A stretch of 64,000 nt of DNA from Pseudomonas petrae (GCF_021728295.1 NZ_JAKJXE010000002.1:62001-126000); one strand, 5' to 3'. Positions 17,465 through 26,910 are shown, numbered from the stretch's first letter. Notes: generated by a model from the sequence alone, not told the origin. Numbers and translations: made by a program.

Positions 17465-18160
17465 TTGAACGAACACACATTGTCCAGGCGCCTGGAGCGC
17501 GTGGCGTCGCTGGTGCCTGCCGACGCGCGACTGGCGGACATCGGCTCCGATCACGCCTACCTGCCGGTGGCGTTGATGCGCCGTGGGCTCATTGCGATGG
17601 CAGTGGCGGGGGAGGTGGCGACGACGCCGTTCAGGGCGGCCGAGCGTACGGTGCGCGAGAACGGTTTCGAGGAGCGAATCCGCGTGCGTCTGGCCGATGG
17701 CCTCGCTGCAATTGAAGCCCAAGACGGCATCACCGCGATCAGCCTCTGCGGCATGGGCGGCGAGACGATTCGCGACATCTTTGAGGCCGGTAAATCGCGT
17801 CTCAATGGAAGGGAACAACTGATTCTGCAGCCCAACGGCGGCGAGCCTGAGCTGCGCCAGTGGTTGATGGACAACGGTTATCGCATCGTCCACGAGGAAG
17901 TGCTGCGGGAGAACCGCTTCGACTACGAAATCATCGTCGCCGAACGCAGCGGGCCGGTGGTGTACAGCCCTGAAGCGCTGTACTTCGGCCCGTTGCTGAT
18001 GGCGGCACGCAGCCCGGCGTTTCTCGAAAAGTGGCGGCGCCTCCTGCGTCACAGGCAGCGCACGTTGGCCAACTTGCAACGTGCGCGGCAGGCGGTGCCG
18101 GATCAGAAATGGCACGACACCGCGCAGCAAGTGCGCTGGATCACCGAACTGCTTGGCTGA
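17465..18160 (+). CDS. trmK: tRNA (adenine-N1)-methyltransferase, TrmK family
   Basis: 231 residues from TTG 17465, which has an AAGGGG RBS; a reading from ATG 17375 adds 30 unconserved residues. The N-terminus reads LSRRLERVASLVPADARLADIGSDHAYLPV, with the SAM-binding motif DIGSDHAYLP. It continues with SLCGMGGETI and LILQPNGGEPELRQWL. All are hallmarks of TrmK (COG2384), which makes m1A22 in tRNA. It is common in Gram-positives and scattered in gammaproteobacteria. The C-terminal coiled-coil helix pair is present. It stands alone downstream of the RidA gene. Confidence 0.85.
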   Translation: MNEHTLSRRLERVASLVPADARLADIGSDHAYLPVALMRRGLIAMAVAGEVATTPFRAAERTVRENGFEERIRVRLADGLAAIEAQDGITAISLCGMGGETIRDIFEAGKSRLNGREQLILQPNGGEPELRQWLMDNGYRIVHEEVLRENRFDYEIIVAERSGPVVYSPEALYFGPLLMAARSPAFLEKWRRLLRHRQRTLANLQRARQAVPDQKWHDTAQQVRWITELLG

Positions 18161-18186
18161 ACGCGCGCGGTTTCAGGAGCTGGGTC

Positions 18187-19608
18187 TCACAGCTCCTTCT
18201 TCATGTGCTTCTCGATCTGCTCCAGGGACTTGCCCTTGGTTTCCGGCAGGCACAGAAACACGAAGATCAGCGAGCCGATGTTGATCGCCGCAAACACGAA
18301 GAAGGTCGGGTTGCCGAGGGTGTCCACCGCGATCGGGAACAGGAACGCGACGGTCGCGTTGAACAGCCACTGCATCGACACCGCCGTGCCGGTGAGTAGC
18401 CCGCGGGCCTGCATCGGGAACAGCTCGGACATCAGCAGCCAGTACACCGGCGAGATGCACATCTGCATGAACAGCAGGAACACCAGAATGCACGCCAGCG
18501 CGGCATAACTCTGGGTCAGGTTCTGCGGCATGAACTGCAGCACGCAACCCAGCGCCGCCTGCATCAGGACGACGATGACCAGACCGGTCATCAGCAAGTG
18601 CCGACGCCCGTAACGGCCGATGGCCCAGATCCCCAGCAAGGTCGCGATGACCGAAACGATGCCGTTGCCGATGGTCGCGGTCAGTGCAGCGTTGGTGCCC
18701 ATGCCGGTGTGTTTGAGGATGATCGGCGTGTAGTACATGAACGCGTTGACGCCGGTGAACTGCGCGGTAAAGCCAAGCCCGACACCGATCAGCAACAGCT
18801 TCAACACCCACGGCTGACGCAGCAAATCGCGAGGGGCGACGCGCTTGTGGGCTTCTTTTTCCTGGGTTTTCATTTCCTCGACTTCGCGCTTGGCGGCGTC
18901 TTTGGTGTCTCGCAGTTGTTCGAGCACGTGCTGCGCTTCATCGAGGCGACCTTTCGAGGCCAGCCAGCGCGGCGACGGCGGCACGAAGAACGTACCGATC
19001 AGCAGCAAAACGCCCGGGACCATGGCGATGGCGAGCATGTAGCGCCAGATGCCGGGGGTGTGCAGCAGGGCGGCGAGCACCGCGCTCAGCACGTAGGCCA
19101 GCAACTGGCCGCTGACGATCATCAGCTCGTTGCGGCTGACCAGCCTCGCGCGGCGCGAAGGGCCGGCGATTTCGGCGATGAACACCGGCACCGTGGCCGA
19201 GCCACCGCCGACCGCGATACCCAGCAGAAAACGCGCGGCGACCATGAACGGCACCGACGGCGCCGTGGCAGTGCCGAGGGCGCCGACGATGAACAACAGC
19301 GACAGCATGCGCAGGGTCACGCGTCGGCCAAAGCGGTCGGAGAGGTAGCCGCTGCCCAGTGAGCCGAAGGCGGCGCCGACGATCAGCGATGCGGTGATCA
19401 GCCCTTCGCTGACGGGGTTCAGGCCGAGGCCCCCCTGATCGAGGGGTAAGGTCATGAAGGGCAGAGCGCCCGCGATGATGCCCGTGTCGTAACCGAAAGC
19501 GAGTGCGCCCATGGTGGCGACAAGGACCGAGATGAAAATCAGACGACGCGGCGAGGTGCGCTGCTCGTCTGGTTGGCCTATGGCGGCGGATGGGTTGCTG
19601 GAAGACAT
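18187..19608 (-). CDS. MFS sugar porter (sugar:H+ symporter)
   Basis: 473 residues with about 12 transmembrane helices. Sugar-porter signatures are present: FGYDTGIIAGALPF in TM1, SDRFGRRVTLRM after TM2, PPSPRWLASKGR at the end of TM6, GRYGRRHLLMTG after TM8, and PETKGKSLEQIE after TM12. It most resembles galactose/xylose/arabinose-type proton symporters. The RBS is AGGT close to the ATG. It is not in an obvious sugar operon: a hybrid histidine kinase lies upstream on the same strand. Confidence 0.9.
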   Translation of the reverse strand: MSSSNPSAAIGQPDEQRTSPRRLIFISVLVATMGALAFGYDTGIIAGALPFMTLPLDQGGLGLNPVSEGLITASLIVGAAFGSLGSGYLSDRFGRRVTLRMLSLLFIVGALGTATAPSVPFMVAARFLLGIAVGGGSATVPVFIAEIAGPSRRARLVSRNELMIVSGQLLAYVLSAVLAALLHTPGIWRYMLAIAMVPGVLLLIGTFFVPPSPRWLASKGRLDEAQHVLEQLRDTKDAAKREVEEMKTQEKEAHKRVAPRDLLRQPWVLKLLLIGVGLGFTAQFTGVNAFMYYTPIILKHTGMGTNAALTATIGNGIVSVIATLLGIWAIGRYGRRHLLMTGLVIVVLMQAALGCVLQFMPQNLTQSYAALACILVFLLFMQMCISPVYWLLMSELFPMQARGLLTGTAVSMQWLFNATVAFLFPIAVDTLGNPTFFVFAAINIGSLIFVFLCLPETKGKSLEQIEKHMKKEL

Positions 19609-19697
19609 GGAAACCTGAACCTCTCGTGGAACTGGCGTTATGCCGGTTCGCTGACGTCGTGGTTAGGGGCATGCCGGCCCTCTGAGTTCCGTGGGGG

Positions 19698-19722
19698 GCG
19701 AAAAAAACTGACTGATCAGTCG
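19698..19722 (-). terminator. Possible intrinsic terminator after the hybrid kinase
   Basis: On the minus strand the palindrome GACTGATCAGTC spans the kinase stop codon and is followed by AGTTTTTTT. The stem is short (4-5 bp with a tight loop), so efficiency is uncertain. Confidence 0.35.
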
Positions 19723-22388
19723 TGAGCGGATGCGCCAGCCTGGAGCATCTCGCCGACCTTCTGCGCGAAACGGTTCATGCCAAACGGCTTGAGCAACACC
19801 GCCATGCCGGTCGCCAGTTGATCGCCACCCACCGCCGAGTTTTCCGCGTAACCGGTGACGAACAACACCTCGAGGGACGGCAGCAGGGCGCGGGCGGCGT
19901 CGGCGACCTGTCGGCCATTCATGCCGCCGGGCAGACCGACGTCTGTCACCAGCAGGTCAATCGAGGCCATCGACCGCAGCATCTGCAAGCCTGAGGGCCC
20001 GTCCATGGCTTCGTTGACCTGATAACCGCGTTCGCGCAGCGCGTCGCACATCAGCATGCGCACGTGGGGTTCGTCGTCGATGACCAGCACGCTTTCCCCG
20101 CGGCTTTGGCTCTGCGACGGGGAGCGGGCCGGCGGCTGTTCGCGGTCACCCGGATAGCGCGGCAAATACAGTGAAATCGTCGTGCCCGCGCCTTGGGTGG
20201 AGCGCGCCTGAATGGTCCCGCCGGACTGATGCACAAAACCGTGAATCATCGACAACCCCAGACCTGTGCCCTGGCCGATGGGTTTGGTGGTGAAGAACGG
20301 GTCGAAAATCCTGTCGAGAATGTCCGCGGCAATGCCGGTGCCTGTGTCGCTCACGCTGATTTCAATGAAGTCGCCTGCCGGCAATTGCGCCGCCACGCCT
20401 GTAGCGCTGTCAGCGGAAATGTTGCGGGTCTGCACAGTGAGTTCGCCGCCGTTCGGCATGGCGTCGCGGGCGTTGAGGGTCAGGTTGACCAGCGCGCTTT
20501 CCAGCTGAGGCGCGTCGATCTTGCTGAGCCACAGGTCGCCGCTGGCGCTGGTCCTTATGCTGATGGATGGGCCGATCGTGGACGAGATGAGCTGACCCAT
20601 GCCCGCCACCAGCCGGTTGACGTCGGTGGGCTTGGGGTCGAGGGTCTGGCGACGGGAAAACGCCAGCAGCCGTTGGGTGAGGGTGGCGGCGCGATTGGCG
20701 GAATCGTGGGCGGCATTGAGGTAGCGGTCCAGACCCTCGACCCGGCCATTGGCGATACGCCGTTCGATCATTTCCAGGCTGCCGATGATCCCGGCGAGCA
20801 GGTTGTTGAAGTCATGGGCGATGCCGCCGGTGAGCTGCCCGACGGCTTCCATTTTGTGCGCCTGGCGCAGCGCCGAATGGGCTTCGGATAATTCCTGGGA
20901 ACGTGCCAGCACGCGCTGTTCGAGGGTTTCGTTGACGCTCTGGACCTGTTGAAACAGTGTTGCGTTATCGATGGCGATGGCAGCCTGAGCGGCCAGGGCC
21001 GACATCAGTTTTTCATGGCGCGGGGTGAATTGGCCGGGCTCGGGGTGGCCATAGAACAGCCCGCCCAGCACTTCGCCGGAGCGGGACACCACCGGCACGG
21101 CCAGATAACTGCGCAGCGGCACATGGCCTGTCGGCAGGCCGAAATGCGGGGAGATCCGCCCATAACGTGGGTCCAGCAGCATGTCGTCGGAACGCATCAC
21201 GCCCGCCGTCAGGAATGCCGGTGCGAACACCGGGCTGGCACGCGGGCCAGGCAGCCGGGCCAGTTCCGGCGACTGCACGCCAGACAGCGTGAAGAGGTCA
21301 AAATGATCGCTCGTGGCGTTGTGAAAATACCCGCCGATCTCGGCGCCGGTCATTTCGCGGCCGGCATCGGTCACCGTCTGCACCAACCGCTTGAGGTCCA
21401 GCTCCAGGGCCAGCTCCGTATTGACCCGGTTCAGCGTTTCCAGGGTGCGGGTTTCCTCGCGCAACGCGGCTTCGCTGGCTTCCAGTGCAGCACGGGAGAG
21501 ATGCGCCTCGGTGACATCGTAGCCTTCGCAGAAAATCCCCGTGACCTGGCCCGCCTCATCGAGCAGCGGTTCGTAGATGAAGTCCAGGTAACGCAGTTCG
21601 AAGGGTGCGTCGGGATGATTGAGCTGGATCGGCGTGCGTTGATGCACCAGGCGTTCGCCGGTGGAGTAAACCGCATCGAGCCACTCGTAAAACCCTTGAC
21701 CGGCCAGTTCGGGAAACGCCTCGTAAATGGTCTTGCCCACGTAGTCACGCTCGCCGAACAGCCGGGTGTAGGACTGGTTAACGAATTCGAAGCGGTGCTC
21801 GGGGCCGTTGAGGATGGTGATGAAACCGGGCGCCTGCTCGAACATCTTGCGTTGGCGGACCAGTTCCTGCGCCTTGCGCCGCTCGGCGAGGACCCGCTCG
21901 GTGACTTCGTGACCCTGGTTGAGGACCCCTGCAATGCGCCCGTTTTCGCCACGGATCGGCGTGAAACTGTAGTTCCACCAGGTCTCGTGCAGGCTCCCGT
22001 TACGCTCCATCATCAACAGCTGGTCGAATGCCGAAAAGCCTTCTGCATCCCTGACCGCCGCTTCGAGCTGTGGCCCGACGACGTCCCAGATGGCTGACCA
22101 CACTTCCCGCGCCGGGCGGCCCAGCACGGCCGGATGCCGGTCGGCGGGAATCGGCGCCCAGGCATCGTTGTACAGCAGGCAAAAGTCTTCGCCCCAGTAG
22201 ATGGCCGTTGGAAAACTTGAATGCAGGCAAATGCTGATGGCCGAACGCAGCGACTGCGGCCAGTGCGCCGGATCGCCCAGCGAGGTTGAGGCCCAGTCAA
22301 AGTCGCGGATCAATTGCCCCATTTTACCGCCGCCAAGGAGAAAATCCTGGGGGCCGACTTGCACGTTGTCCGACTTCATGGGCGACAT
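19716..22388 (-). CDS. Hybrid sensor histidine kinase (PAS-PAS-GAF-HisKA-HATPase-REC)
   Basis: About 890 residues from the ATG at 22388. Longer readings would run into the PAP2 gene with non-coding-like sequence. The order is an N-terminal PAS-like domain (DFDWASTSLGDPAHWPQSLRSAI, a common Pseudomonas opening), a second PAS (FEQAPGFITILNGPEHRFEFVN), a GAF domain, a HisKA domain with phospho-acceptor His in GGIAHDFNNLLAG, HATPase boxes (NLTLNARDAMP, DTGTGI, GTGLGLSMIHGF), and a C-terminal receiver (VLVIDDEPHVRML, Asp in LLVTDVGLPG, Lys in LLKPFG). There are no transmembrane segments, so sensing is cytoplasmic. No partner output regulator is adjacent. Confidence 0.9.
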   Translation of the reverse strand: MSPMKSDNVQVGPQDFLLGGGKMGQLIRDFDWASTSLGDPAHWPQSLRSAISICLHSSFPTAIYWGEDFCLLYNDAWAPIPADRHPAVLGRPAREVWSAIWDVVGPQLEAAVRDAEGFSAFDQLLMMERNGSLHETWWNYSFTPIRGENGRIAGVLNQGHEVTERVLAERRKAQELVRQRKMFEQAPGFITILNGPEHRFEFVNQSYTRLFGERDYVGKTIYEAFPELAGQGFYEWLDAVYSTGERLVHQRTPIQLNHPDAPFELRYLDFIYEPLLDEAGQVTGIFCEGYDVTEAHLSRAALEASEAALREETRTLETLNRVNTELALELDLKRLVQTVTDAGREMTGAEIGGYFHNATSDHFDLFTLSGVQSPELARLPGPRASPVFAPAFLTAGVMRSDDMLLDPRYGRISPHFGLPTGHVPLRSYLAVPVVSRSGEVLGGLFYGHPEPGQFTPRHEKLMSALAAQAAIAIDNATLFQQVQSVNETLEQRVLARSQELSEAHSALRQAHKMEAVGQLTGGIAHDFNNLLAGIIGSLEMIERRIANGRVEGLDRYLNAAHDSANRAATLTQRLLAFSRRQTLDPKPTDVNRLVAGMGQLISSTIGPSISIRTSASGDLWLSKIDAPQLESALVNLTLNARDAMPNGGELTVQTRNISADSATGVAAQLPAGDFIEISVSDTGTGIAADILDRIFDPFFTTKPIGQGTGLGLSMIHGFVHQSGGTIQARSTQGAGTTISLYLPRYPGDREQPPARSPSQSQSRGESVLVIDDEPHVRMLMCDALRERGYQVNEAMDGPSGLQMLRSMASIDLLVTDVGLPGGMNGRQVADAARALLPSLEVLFVTGYAENSAVGGDQLATGMAVLLKPFGMNRFAQKVGEMLQAGASAHD

Positions 22389-22600
22389 CTCGACGCTGAA
22401 ATTCAAAAATAGATGGACTTGAGACGAGGGGATAGATTTCCGCGACTGGATAAGCGGTAGGGGATCGCCCGTATCGCTGCCTCGTCGGCGGCGACTGGGC
22501 ATCGACCCATGAGACGGCATGGGTATACCGAAGTATAGCCCTAAGCCATCATTTAGGCCGACGGTCGCCAGTGTGACAGCAATGCGAGTGGCTGTGTGGG

Positions 22601-23413
22601 CTATCGAGCGACGGCCGCGAACGAGGCGGGGCCTTTTGCGGGCGAGGGTGCAAGTTGGCGCCAGCCATAAAAGGCGAGGGCGGTGAGCAGCGCACCGATC
22701 CACACAATCACCCCGGCCCAGAAGGTGTGCGACATGAAATGCCAGCCCTGCAGGACGCGCGTGGTGCCGTAGATCGCGCCCAGAATCATCGAGGCGTAGA
22801 GGATCGCGCGGGCGTGGCGCCACTGATAACGGCGCGCCACGAAGTACAGCGCAACCATGGTGAACCCACCGGAAGCATGTCCCCCCGGCCAGCAGCGACC
22901 CGCTCCGGCCTCATGGAACAGGCTGAAATTCTCGAACCACTCTTTTTTCTCCATCGTCCCGCCGTACAGCGTGGTTTCCACCGGGCAGTAGATGCTGGTG
23001 TGGCTTTTGAAGAAATGGATCATGCCGGTGATCACTGCGAACGACACCACGATGAACAGGAAGTCCCGCCAGTGGCGAGCGGTGAAGCGCAGCAGCGGGG
23101 CGATGCGCAGGGATTCCAGCGAGCGCATCAGCCGGTCGTCTCGCCCGGGTTTCAACAGCGGCCAGATGAACGACAGGATCGACCCGATGATGGCGGCCTC
23201 TCCCGTGAGATCGGGAATGATCCGTGGCCAGCGGTGGGTCAGGTTTTCGAACAGGCGGTTGTGGCCAAACGGGAATTCGTGGTTTGGGTAATACAGCCAG
23301 TTGCTGATGGCCTCGTCCAGCGAAGTGAGGTCGAAGACCATGAATATCGCCAGCGCAATCGCGATCGGCAAACCCAGGTTCCACGCATAAAATCTTGATC
23401 GTTCGCTTCGCAC
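22601..23413 (-). CDS. Membrane PAP2-family phosphatase (COG3907 type)
   Basis: About 270 residues from the GTG at 23413, which has a CAGGA RBS. A six-helix membrane core carries the motifs KSHTSIYCP, CWPGGHASGG (the PSGH equivalent with catalytic His) and RVLQGWHFMSHTFW. The last motif has SH where classical PAP2 enzymes have the HxxxD pair, typical of the COG3907 subgroup. The likely role is dephosphorylation of a phospholipid, undecaprenyl-PP or lipid A group at the membrane outer face. The neighbouring Ais-like phosphatase and the arn region 17 kb away fit an envelope-modification theme. Confidence 0.85.
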   Translation of the reverse strand: MRSERSRFYAWNLGLPIAIALAIFMVFDLTSLDEAISNWLYYPNHEFPFGHNRLFENLTHRWPRIIPDLTGEAAIIGSILSFIWPLLKPGRDDRLMRSLESLRIAPLLRFTARHWRDFLFIVVSFAVITGMIHFFKSHTSIYCPVETTLYGGTMEKKEWFENFSLFHEAGAGRCWPGGHASGGFTMVALYFVARRYQWRHARAILYASMILGAIYGTTRVLQGWHFMSHTFWAGVIVWIGALLTALAFYGWRQLAPSPAKGPASFAAVAR

Positions 23414-23752
23414 GTTCGAATGTCCTGATAAATGTGAATGTCCCACTTCGCCAGGCCATTGCCTGCCGCTGACGGAAGGTACGCAGTCGCTGGTCAAGCG
23501 GTGGTGAAGGCCATGTGAAAACTCTATGCATGCTCAAACATTTACGGTCGTTAATGAAGAGAGAAACGCACTGTGTTGCAGGCATGTTACAGGATGAAGA
23601 TTTACTCATTCGTCAGGAATAAAAGACTGACAACAGCCACCGTTTTTTTCACGTGCCGTTAACCAAATAACCATGCATCGCTATTTACGCTTGTTGACAT
23701 TCAATGACGCAGATTTCCATCTGCCGATGGACTGAACAGTCGGAGCAACACG
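23414..23752. other. Intergenic region between divergent PAP2 and histidine-phosphatase genes
   Basis: No gene was found. It is AT-richer than the flanks. A TTGACA at 23694-23699 could be a -35 for the rightward gene, but the matching -10 is poor, suggesting activator dependence. I looked for PmrA- and PhoP-type direct repeats and saw none convincing. Confidence 0.35.
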
Positions 23753-24439
23753 ATGCACCAACACATTAATCTTCCACCCGAACCCACGGCGGGTAAGTTA
23801 CTTAAAAGTGCCAACAAATTCCGTGTTTTGCTGACCGCTGCCGCCATCGTCGTGTCCCTGTTGCTGTTGACGGGTTACACCTACTGGCCGCGCTCGCCGG
23901 TTCAACTCGCCGCCGGTGAAAACATGAGGAAAGCGGGCCTTTACGAAAGTTGGAAAAAGGGTGAGGTGGTCGTACTGGTGCGCCACGGCGAGCGCTGCGA
24001 CCGCTCCGATAATGAATGCCTGGGGCCAAAGGACGGGATCACCCGCAACGGCAGCCAGGTGTCGGCCCAGGTGGGGCATTCGCTCAGTCAGTTGGGACTG
24101 GCGCAGACCGATGTCCTCGCCAGCCCGTCCACGCGCACGGAGCAAACCGCCGAATCCCTGTTCGGCCATCCGGTCGCGTCCCAGGACTGGCTGTTTGATT
24201 GCCAGAAGATGAACCTCAGCCAGGTCATGGCGCACAAGGCGAGTCACCGTAATCTGGTATTGGTCACCCATAGCGGTTGCATCAGTCAGATAGAAAGCAA
24301 GCAGGGTTACCCCCATGCCGATACCAGCGAATACGACAGCGCGGTCTTTATCTCGCTGGATAAACGCAGCCGGCCGGTCATCAGGGGCGTGCTTAATCCG
24401 CGAGACTGGAAGCAACTGGCGATGAAAGCGGGTGATTGA
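23753..24439 (+). CDS. Membrane-anchored histidine phosphatase, Ais-like
   Basis: 228 residues. One N-terminal transmembrane anchor (residues about 24-42) places the catalytic domain in the periplasm. The phosphoglycerate-mutase-type motif is VVVLVRHGERCDRS, with the second catalytic His in LVTHSGCI. The layout matches Ais / PmrG, the lipid A-core heptose(II)-phosphate phosphatase of enterobacteria, which is PmrA-controlled and lies beside arn. Here the arn operon is on the same chromosome segment but not adjacent. The RBS CGGAG is 7-8 nt before ATG. Confidence 0.8.
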   Translation: MHQHINLPPEPTAGKLLKSANKFRVLLTAAAIVVSLLLLTGYTYWPRSPVQLAAGENMRKAGLYESWKKGEVVVLVRHGERCDRSDNECLGPKDGITRNGSQVSAQVGHSLSQLGLAQTDVLASPSTRTEQTAESLFGHPVASQDWLFDCQKMNLSQVMAHKASHRNLVLVTHSGCISQIESKQGYPHADTSEYDSAVFISLDKRSRPVIRGVLNPRDWKQLAMKAGD

Positions 24440-24465
24440 AAACAACGTGAGGCAGTAACAACAGT

Positions 24466-24759
24466 TTATTTGCGAAGTTGATAACCGACGCCATACACCG
24501 TATGAAGCAGGGGGAACGCAAAACCGTCATCGACGACTTTTCTGATTTGATGCACGCGTGTACCGACGCCACTGCTCTTGTTCACCCCTAGTTCGCCCCA
24601 CAGCATTTCCGCGATTTCCTCTTTACTGACGATCCCGGGACTTCTCAGCATCAGCAGCGCCAGGATGTCGATGTTGGTGGGGTTGAGCTTAAGGGGCCGT
24701 TGCGCTCGCATGGCCCTGTACTTGCTCGTGTCCAACACCAGATCCTCAACAACCAACAT
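24466..24759 (-). CDS. Solo winged-helix (OmpR/PhoB-type) DNA-binding protein, no receiver
   Basis: 97 residues that are just the Trans_reg_C domain of an OmpR-type response regulator. It runs from the N-terminal sheet (LVVEDLVLDTSKYRAMR) through the alpha loop and recognition helix (SSGVGTRVHQIRKVVDD) to the C-terminal hairpin (LLHTVYGVGYQLRK). No receiver domain can be read in any frame upstream, up to the kinase end at 24850. It is either a truncated regulator or a genuine solo DNA-binding protein. It converges with the Ais-like gene and lies downstream of the QseBC-like pair, 90 bp after the kinase stop. Confidence 0.8.
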   Translation of the reverse strand: MLVVEDLVLDTSKYRAMRAQRPLKLNPTNIDILALLMLRSPGIVSKEEIAEMLWGELGVNKSSGVGTRVHQIRKVVDDGFAFPLLHTVYGVGYQLRK

Positions 24760-24849
24760 AGCAAAAACCCGCCACTGTAAACGTTGCGCGATCCTAGACA
24801 GGCGTTTGTCAAAAATAGGTTCGGCTGCCGTGAATATCTTGTCGTTTGC

Positions 24850-26229
24850 TCAATCGCTCCTGTCGGCGTCGGCGTATTGAACGCGGGCAGGCAACCAGAC
24901 CGTCACACACAAGCCGCGGCAGTTGAGTTCATCGGTGTAGTTCAAATGGACCGTTGCCCCCGCCCGCTCGACGATGGTCCTGACGATTGAAAGGCCGAGT
25001 CCGGAACCCACCTGGTCGGTGCCCAGCGTCCGGTAGAAAGGGTCGAACACGCGCTCACGTTCTTCCACGGCAATGCCGGGCCCCGAGTCACTGACTTGCA
25101 ATTTCGCCCGGTCACCGGCGATGTCAACCGACAGATCCACGCGACCGCCAGGCGGTGTGTAGCGGATTGCATTGTCGACCAGGTTCTTGACCAGCGTGAG
25201 CAGGTCCACCTCATGCATCCACACGAGCACGTCTTGCTCACCCTCGATGCCTATATCGAGGTGCCGAGCCTCCGCCAGGGACACCAGATCTTCAAGCACG
25301 TGCCGATAGACGCCCCGTACCGACACCATCTGCGTCGGTGAACGGGTTAGCGACTGGGCCGTCGCCAGCGATAACAGCTGGTCGATGAGCTTGCGTCCGC
25401 GCTCGATACCCCGGCGCAACGGTTTGAGACGTTCGTGTGCGGGTGCCGGCATCTCGGTCTGCGCCAGGCGCTCGGCTTGCAAGGAAAGCGCAGTGAGGGG
25501 CGAGCGCAACTCATGGGCGGCGTCGGCCACAAAACGGCTCTGGGTTTCCATCGCCATACGGACGCGCTCCAGCAGCCGATTGATGGCCACGACGAAGGGC
25601 CGGACCTCGATTGGCACGTGACGTTCGTCGATGGGGTGCAGTGCCTGACTCTCACGTTGATCGATCTCCCGGGAGAGCAGGGCGATAGGGCGAAACAGTT
25701 TACGGACCAGATCGCTCATCACCAGCAGCAGCACCGGGAACAGAATCAGGAACGGCAACAGGCTGCGCCAGGCGCTTTCCCGCGCATCTTTGTTGCGAGC
25801 CCCGATTTCCTGCGCCACGGCAATACGCTGGCCATCGTTTGTGGTCTTCACCAAAACCCGAAAGGGTTCGCCACCGACCTCAAGCGTCCAGAGTCCATCC
25901 GACAAGGTTGTCGGCAGTGGCAGCGGTGTGCTCGCATCACCGCTGTGCGCGGCGTTGGCGCCATCGGCCAGGTACTGGATCACCACCCGCGACTCTTCAT
26001 CATCTTTCTCGCTGGCTACAGGGTCCGGGTAGCGCAAGGTCATGTGCTGACGGTCGAAGAGGTCGGCGACCTGACGCAGGGTCGCGTCCTGCATCTCATG
26101 GGCTTCGTCGAATGCGGAGACGAACGCGAACACGCTGGCGGCGATCGCCACAATCAGAATCACCAGTGACAGAAAGGCCGAAAGTCTCAGCTGGACCGAT
26201 TCCCTCAGGCGTGTTTTGAAACCATCCAT
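24850..26229 (-). CDS. Sensor histidine kinase, QseC/PmrB type
   Basis: 459 residues. Two transmembrane helices (about 17-40 and 157-177) enclose a periplasmic domain of about 115 residues. They are followed by HAMP-like sequence, HisKA with FVADAAHELRSPLTALSLQAERL (phospho-acceptor His), and the HATPase N box (NLVDNAIRYTPPGG), DSGPGI and GSGLGLSIV. The start overlaps the response-regulator gene by about 25 bp. This subgroup includes QseC, PmrB and TctE, so the signal could be cationic peptide, metal, catechol or tricarboxylate; the sequence does not decide. Confidence 0.9.
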   Translation of the reverse strand: MDGFKTRLRESVQLRLSAFLSLVILIVAIAASVFAFVSAFDEAHEMQDATLRQVADLFDRQHMTLRYPDPVASEKDDEESRVVIQYLADGANAAHSGDASTPLPLPTTLSDGLWTLEVGGEPFRVLVKTTNDGQRIAVAQEIGARNKDARESAWRSLLPFLILFPVLLLVMSDLVRKLFRPIALLSREIDQRESQALHPIDERHVPIEVRPFVVAINRLLERVRMAMETQSRFVADAAHELRSPLTALSLQAERLAQTEMPAPAHERLKPLRRGIERGRKLIDQLLSLATAQSLTRSPTQMVSVRGVYRHVLEDLVSLAEARHLDIGIEGEQDVLVWMHEVDLLTLVKNLVDNAIRYTPPGGRVDLSVDIAGDRAKLQVSDSGPGIAVEERERVFDPFYRTLGTDQVGSGLGLSIVRTIVERAGATVHLNYTDELNCRGLCVTVWLPARVQYADADRSD

Positions 26230-26870
26230 CCCACACCTCTGACGTTCTTGATGACATGGCTGCCCAGCTTGCGCCGCAGGGCGTGAATCAGAAACTCGAC
26301 AGCGTTGCTCTCGACCTCGTTACCCCAGCCGTAAATACGATCTTCGAGGTCGGCCCTGGAGAGAATGGCCCCTGGCCGGATCAACAGCGCGTGCAAAAGT
26401 GCGAACTCGCGACCGGAAAGTTGCACGGGAGGCTGTTGCTCGGTACTGGCCTGTTTTGAGCTGGGGTCCAGCGTCACCACGCCGTTGCCCAGCAGCGGTG
26501 TGGCGCTGCCGCCTTTACGGCGCATGACCGCCCGCATCCTCGCCAGCAATTCGGCCATCTCGAACGGTTTGAGCAGGTAGTCGTCTGCGCCGCCGTCCAG
26601 CCCTTGCAACCGTTCATCGAGGCTGTCGCGCGCGGTAATGATCAACAGCGGAACGGGATTGTTCTGCGCACGAATGCTGCTCAGCACGGACTGGCCGTCC
26701 TTGCCCGGAAGGCCGAGGTCAAGCAGCACCAGGTCGTAGTGCTGAGTGTCCAGCGCAGCAAGCGCGACCAGGCCGTCTTTGACCCAGTCAGCGGCGTGAC
26801 TGGCGTCCGTCAGTGCTCCTTGGATGGCTTCGCCGATCATCGGGTCATCTTCGACAAGCAATATGCGCAC
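26205..26870 (-). CDS. OmpR-family response regulator, QseB/PmrA type
   Basis: 221 residues from the GTG at 26870, chosen because GGAG lies 6 nt upstream and it yields the canonical MRILLVEDDPMIGEAI start; an ATG at 26882 is in frame but has no RBS. In the receiver, phospho-acceptor Asp51 lies in DLVLLDLGLPG and the conserved Lys in LLKPFE. The C-terminal winged helix ends NVRGVGWMVSKHA. It is the first gene of the pair and overlaps its kinase. A perfect hairpin sits in its 5' leader. Confidence 0.92.
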   Translation of the reverse strand: MRILLVEDDPMIGEAIQGALTDASHAADWVKDGLVALAALDTQHYDLVLLDLGLPGKDGQSVLSSIRAQNNPVPLLIITARDSLDERLQGLDGGADDYLLKPFEMAELLARMRAVMRRKGGSATPLLGNGVVTLDPSSKQASTEQQPPVQLSGREFALLHALLIRPGAILSRADLEDRIYGWGNEVESNAVEFLIHALRRKLGSHVIKNVRGVGWMVSKHA

Positions 26871-26885
26871 GTGGATCTCCATAGC

Positions 26886-26910
26886 GAACGCCCTCACGGG
26901 GAGGGCGTTC
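26886..26910. promoter_or_regulatory. Perfect inverted repeat in the leader of the response-regulator gene
   Basis: Arms GAACGCCCTC (26886-26895) and GAGGGCGTTC (26901-26910) flank a 5-nt spacer. There is no T-run after it on either strand. It ends 15 bp before the preferred GTG start. It could be an operator for autoregulation or an mRNA hairpin near the RBS. Confidence 0.55.

Noticed and set aside
22389..22823. Longer N-terminus for the hybrid kinase
   Set aside because: The extra 145 residues are Arg/His-rich, show no domain and overlap the PAP2 gene antisense frame. The ATG at 22388 precedes the conserved PAS opening.
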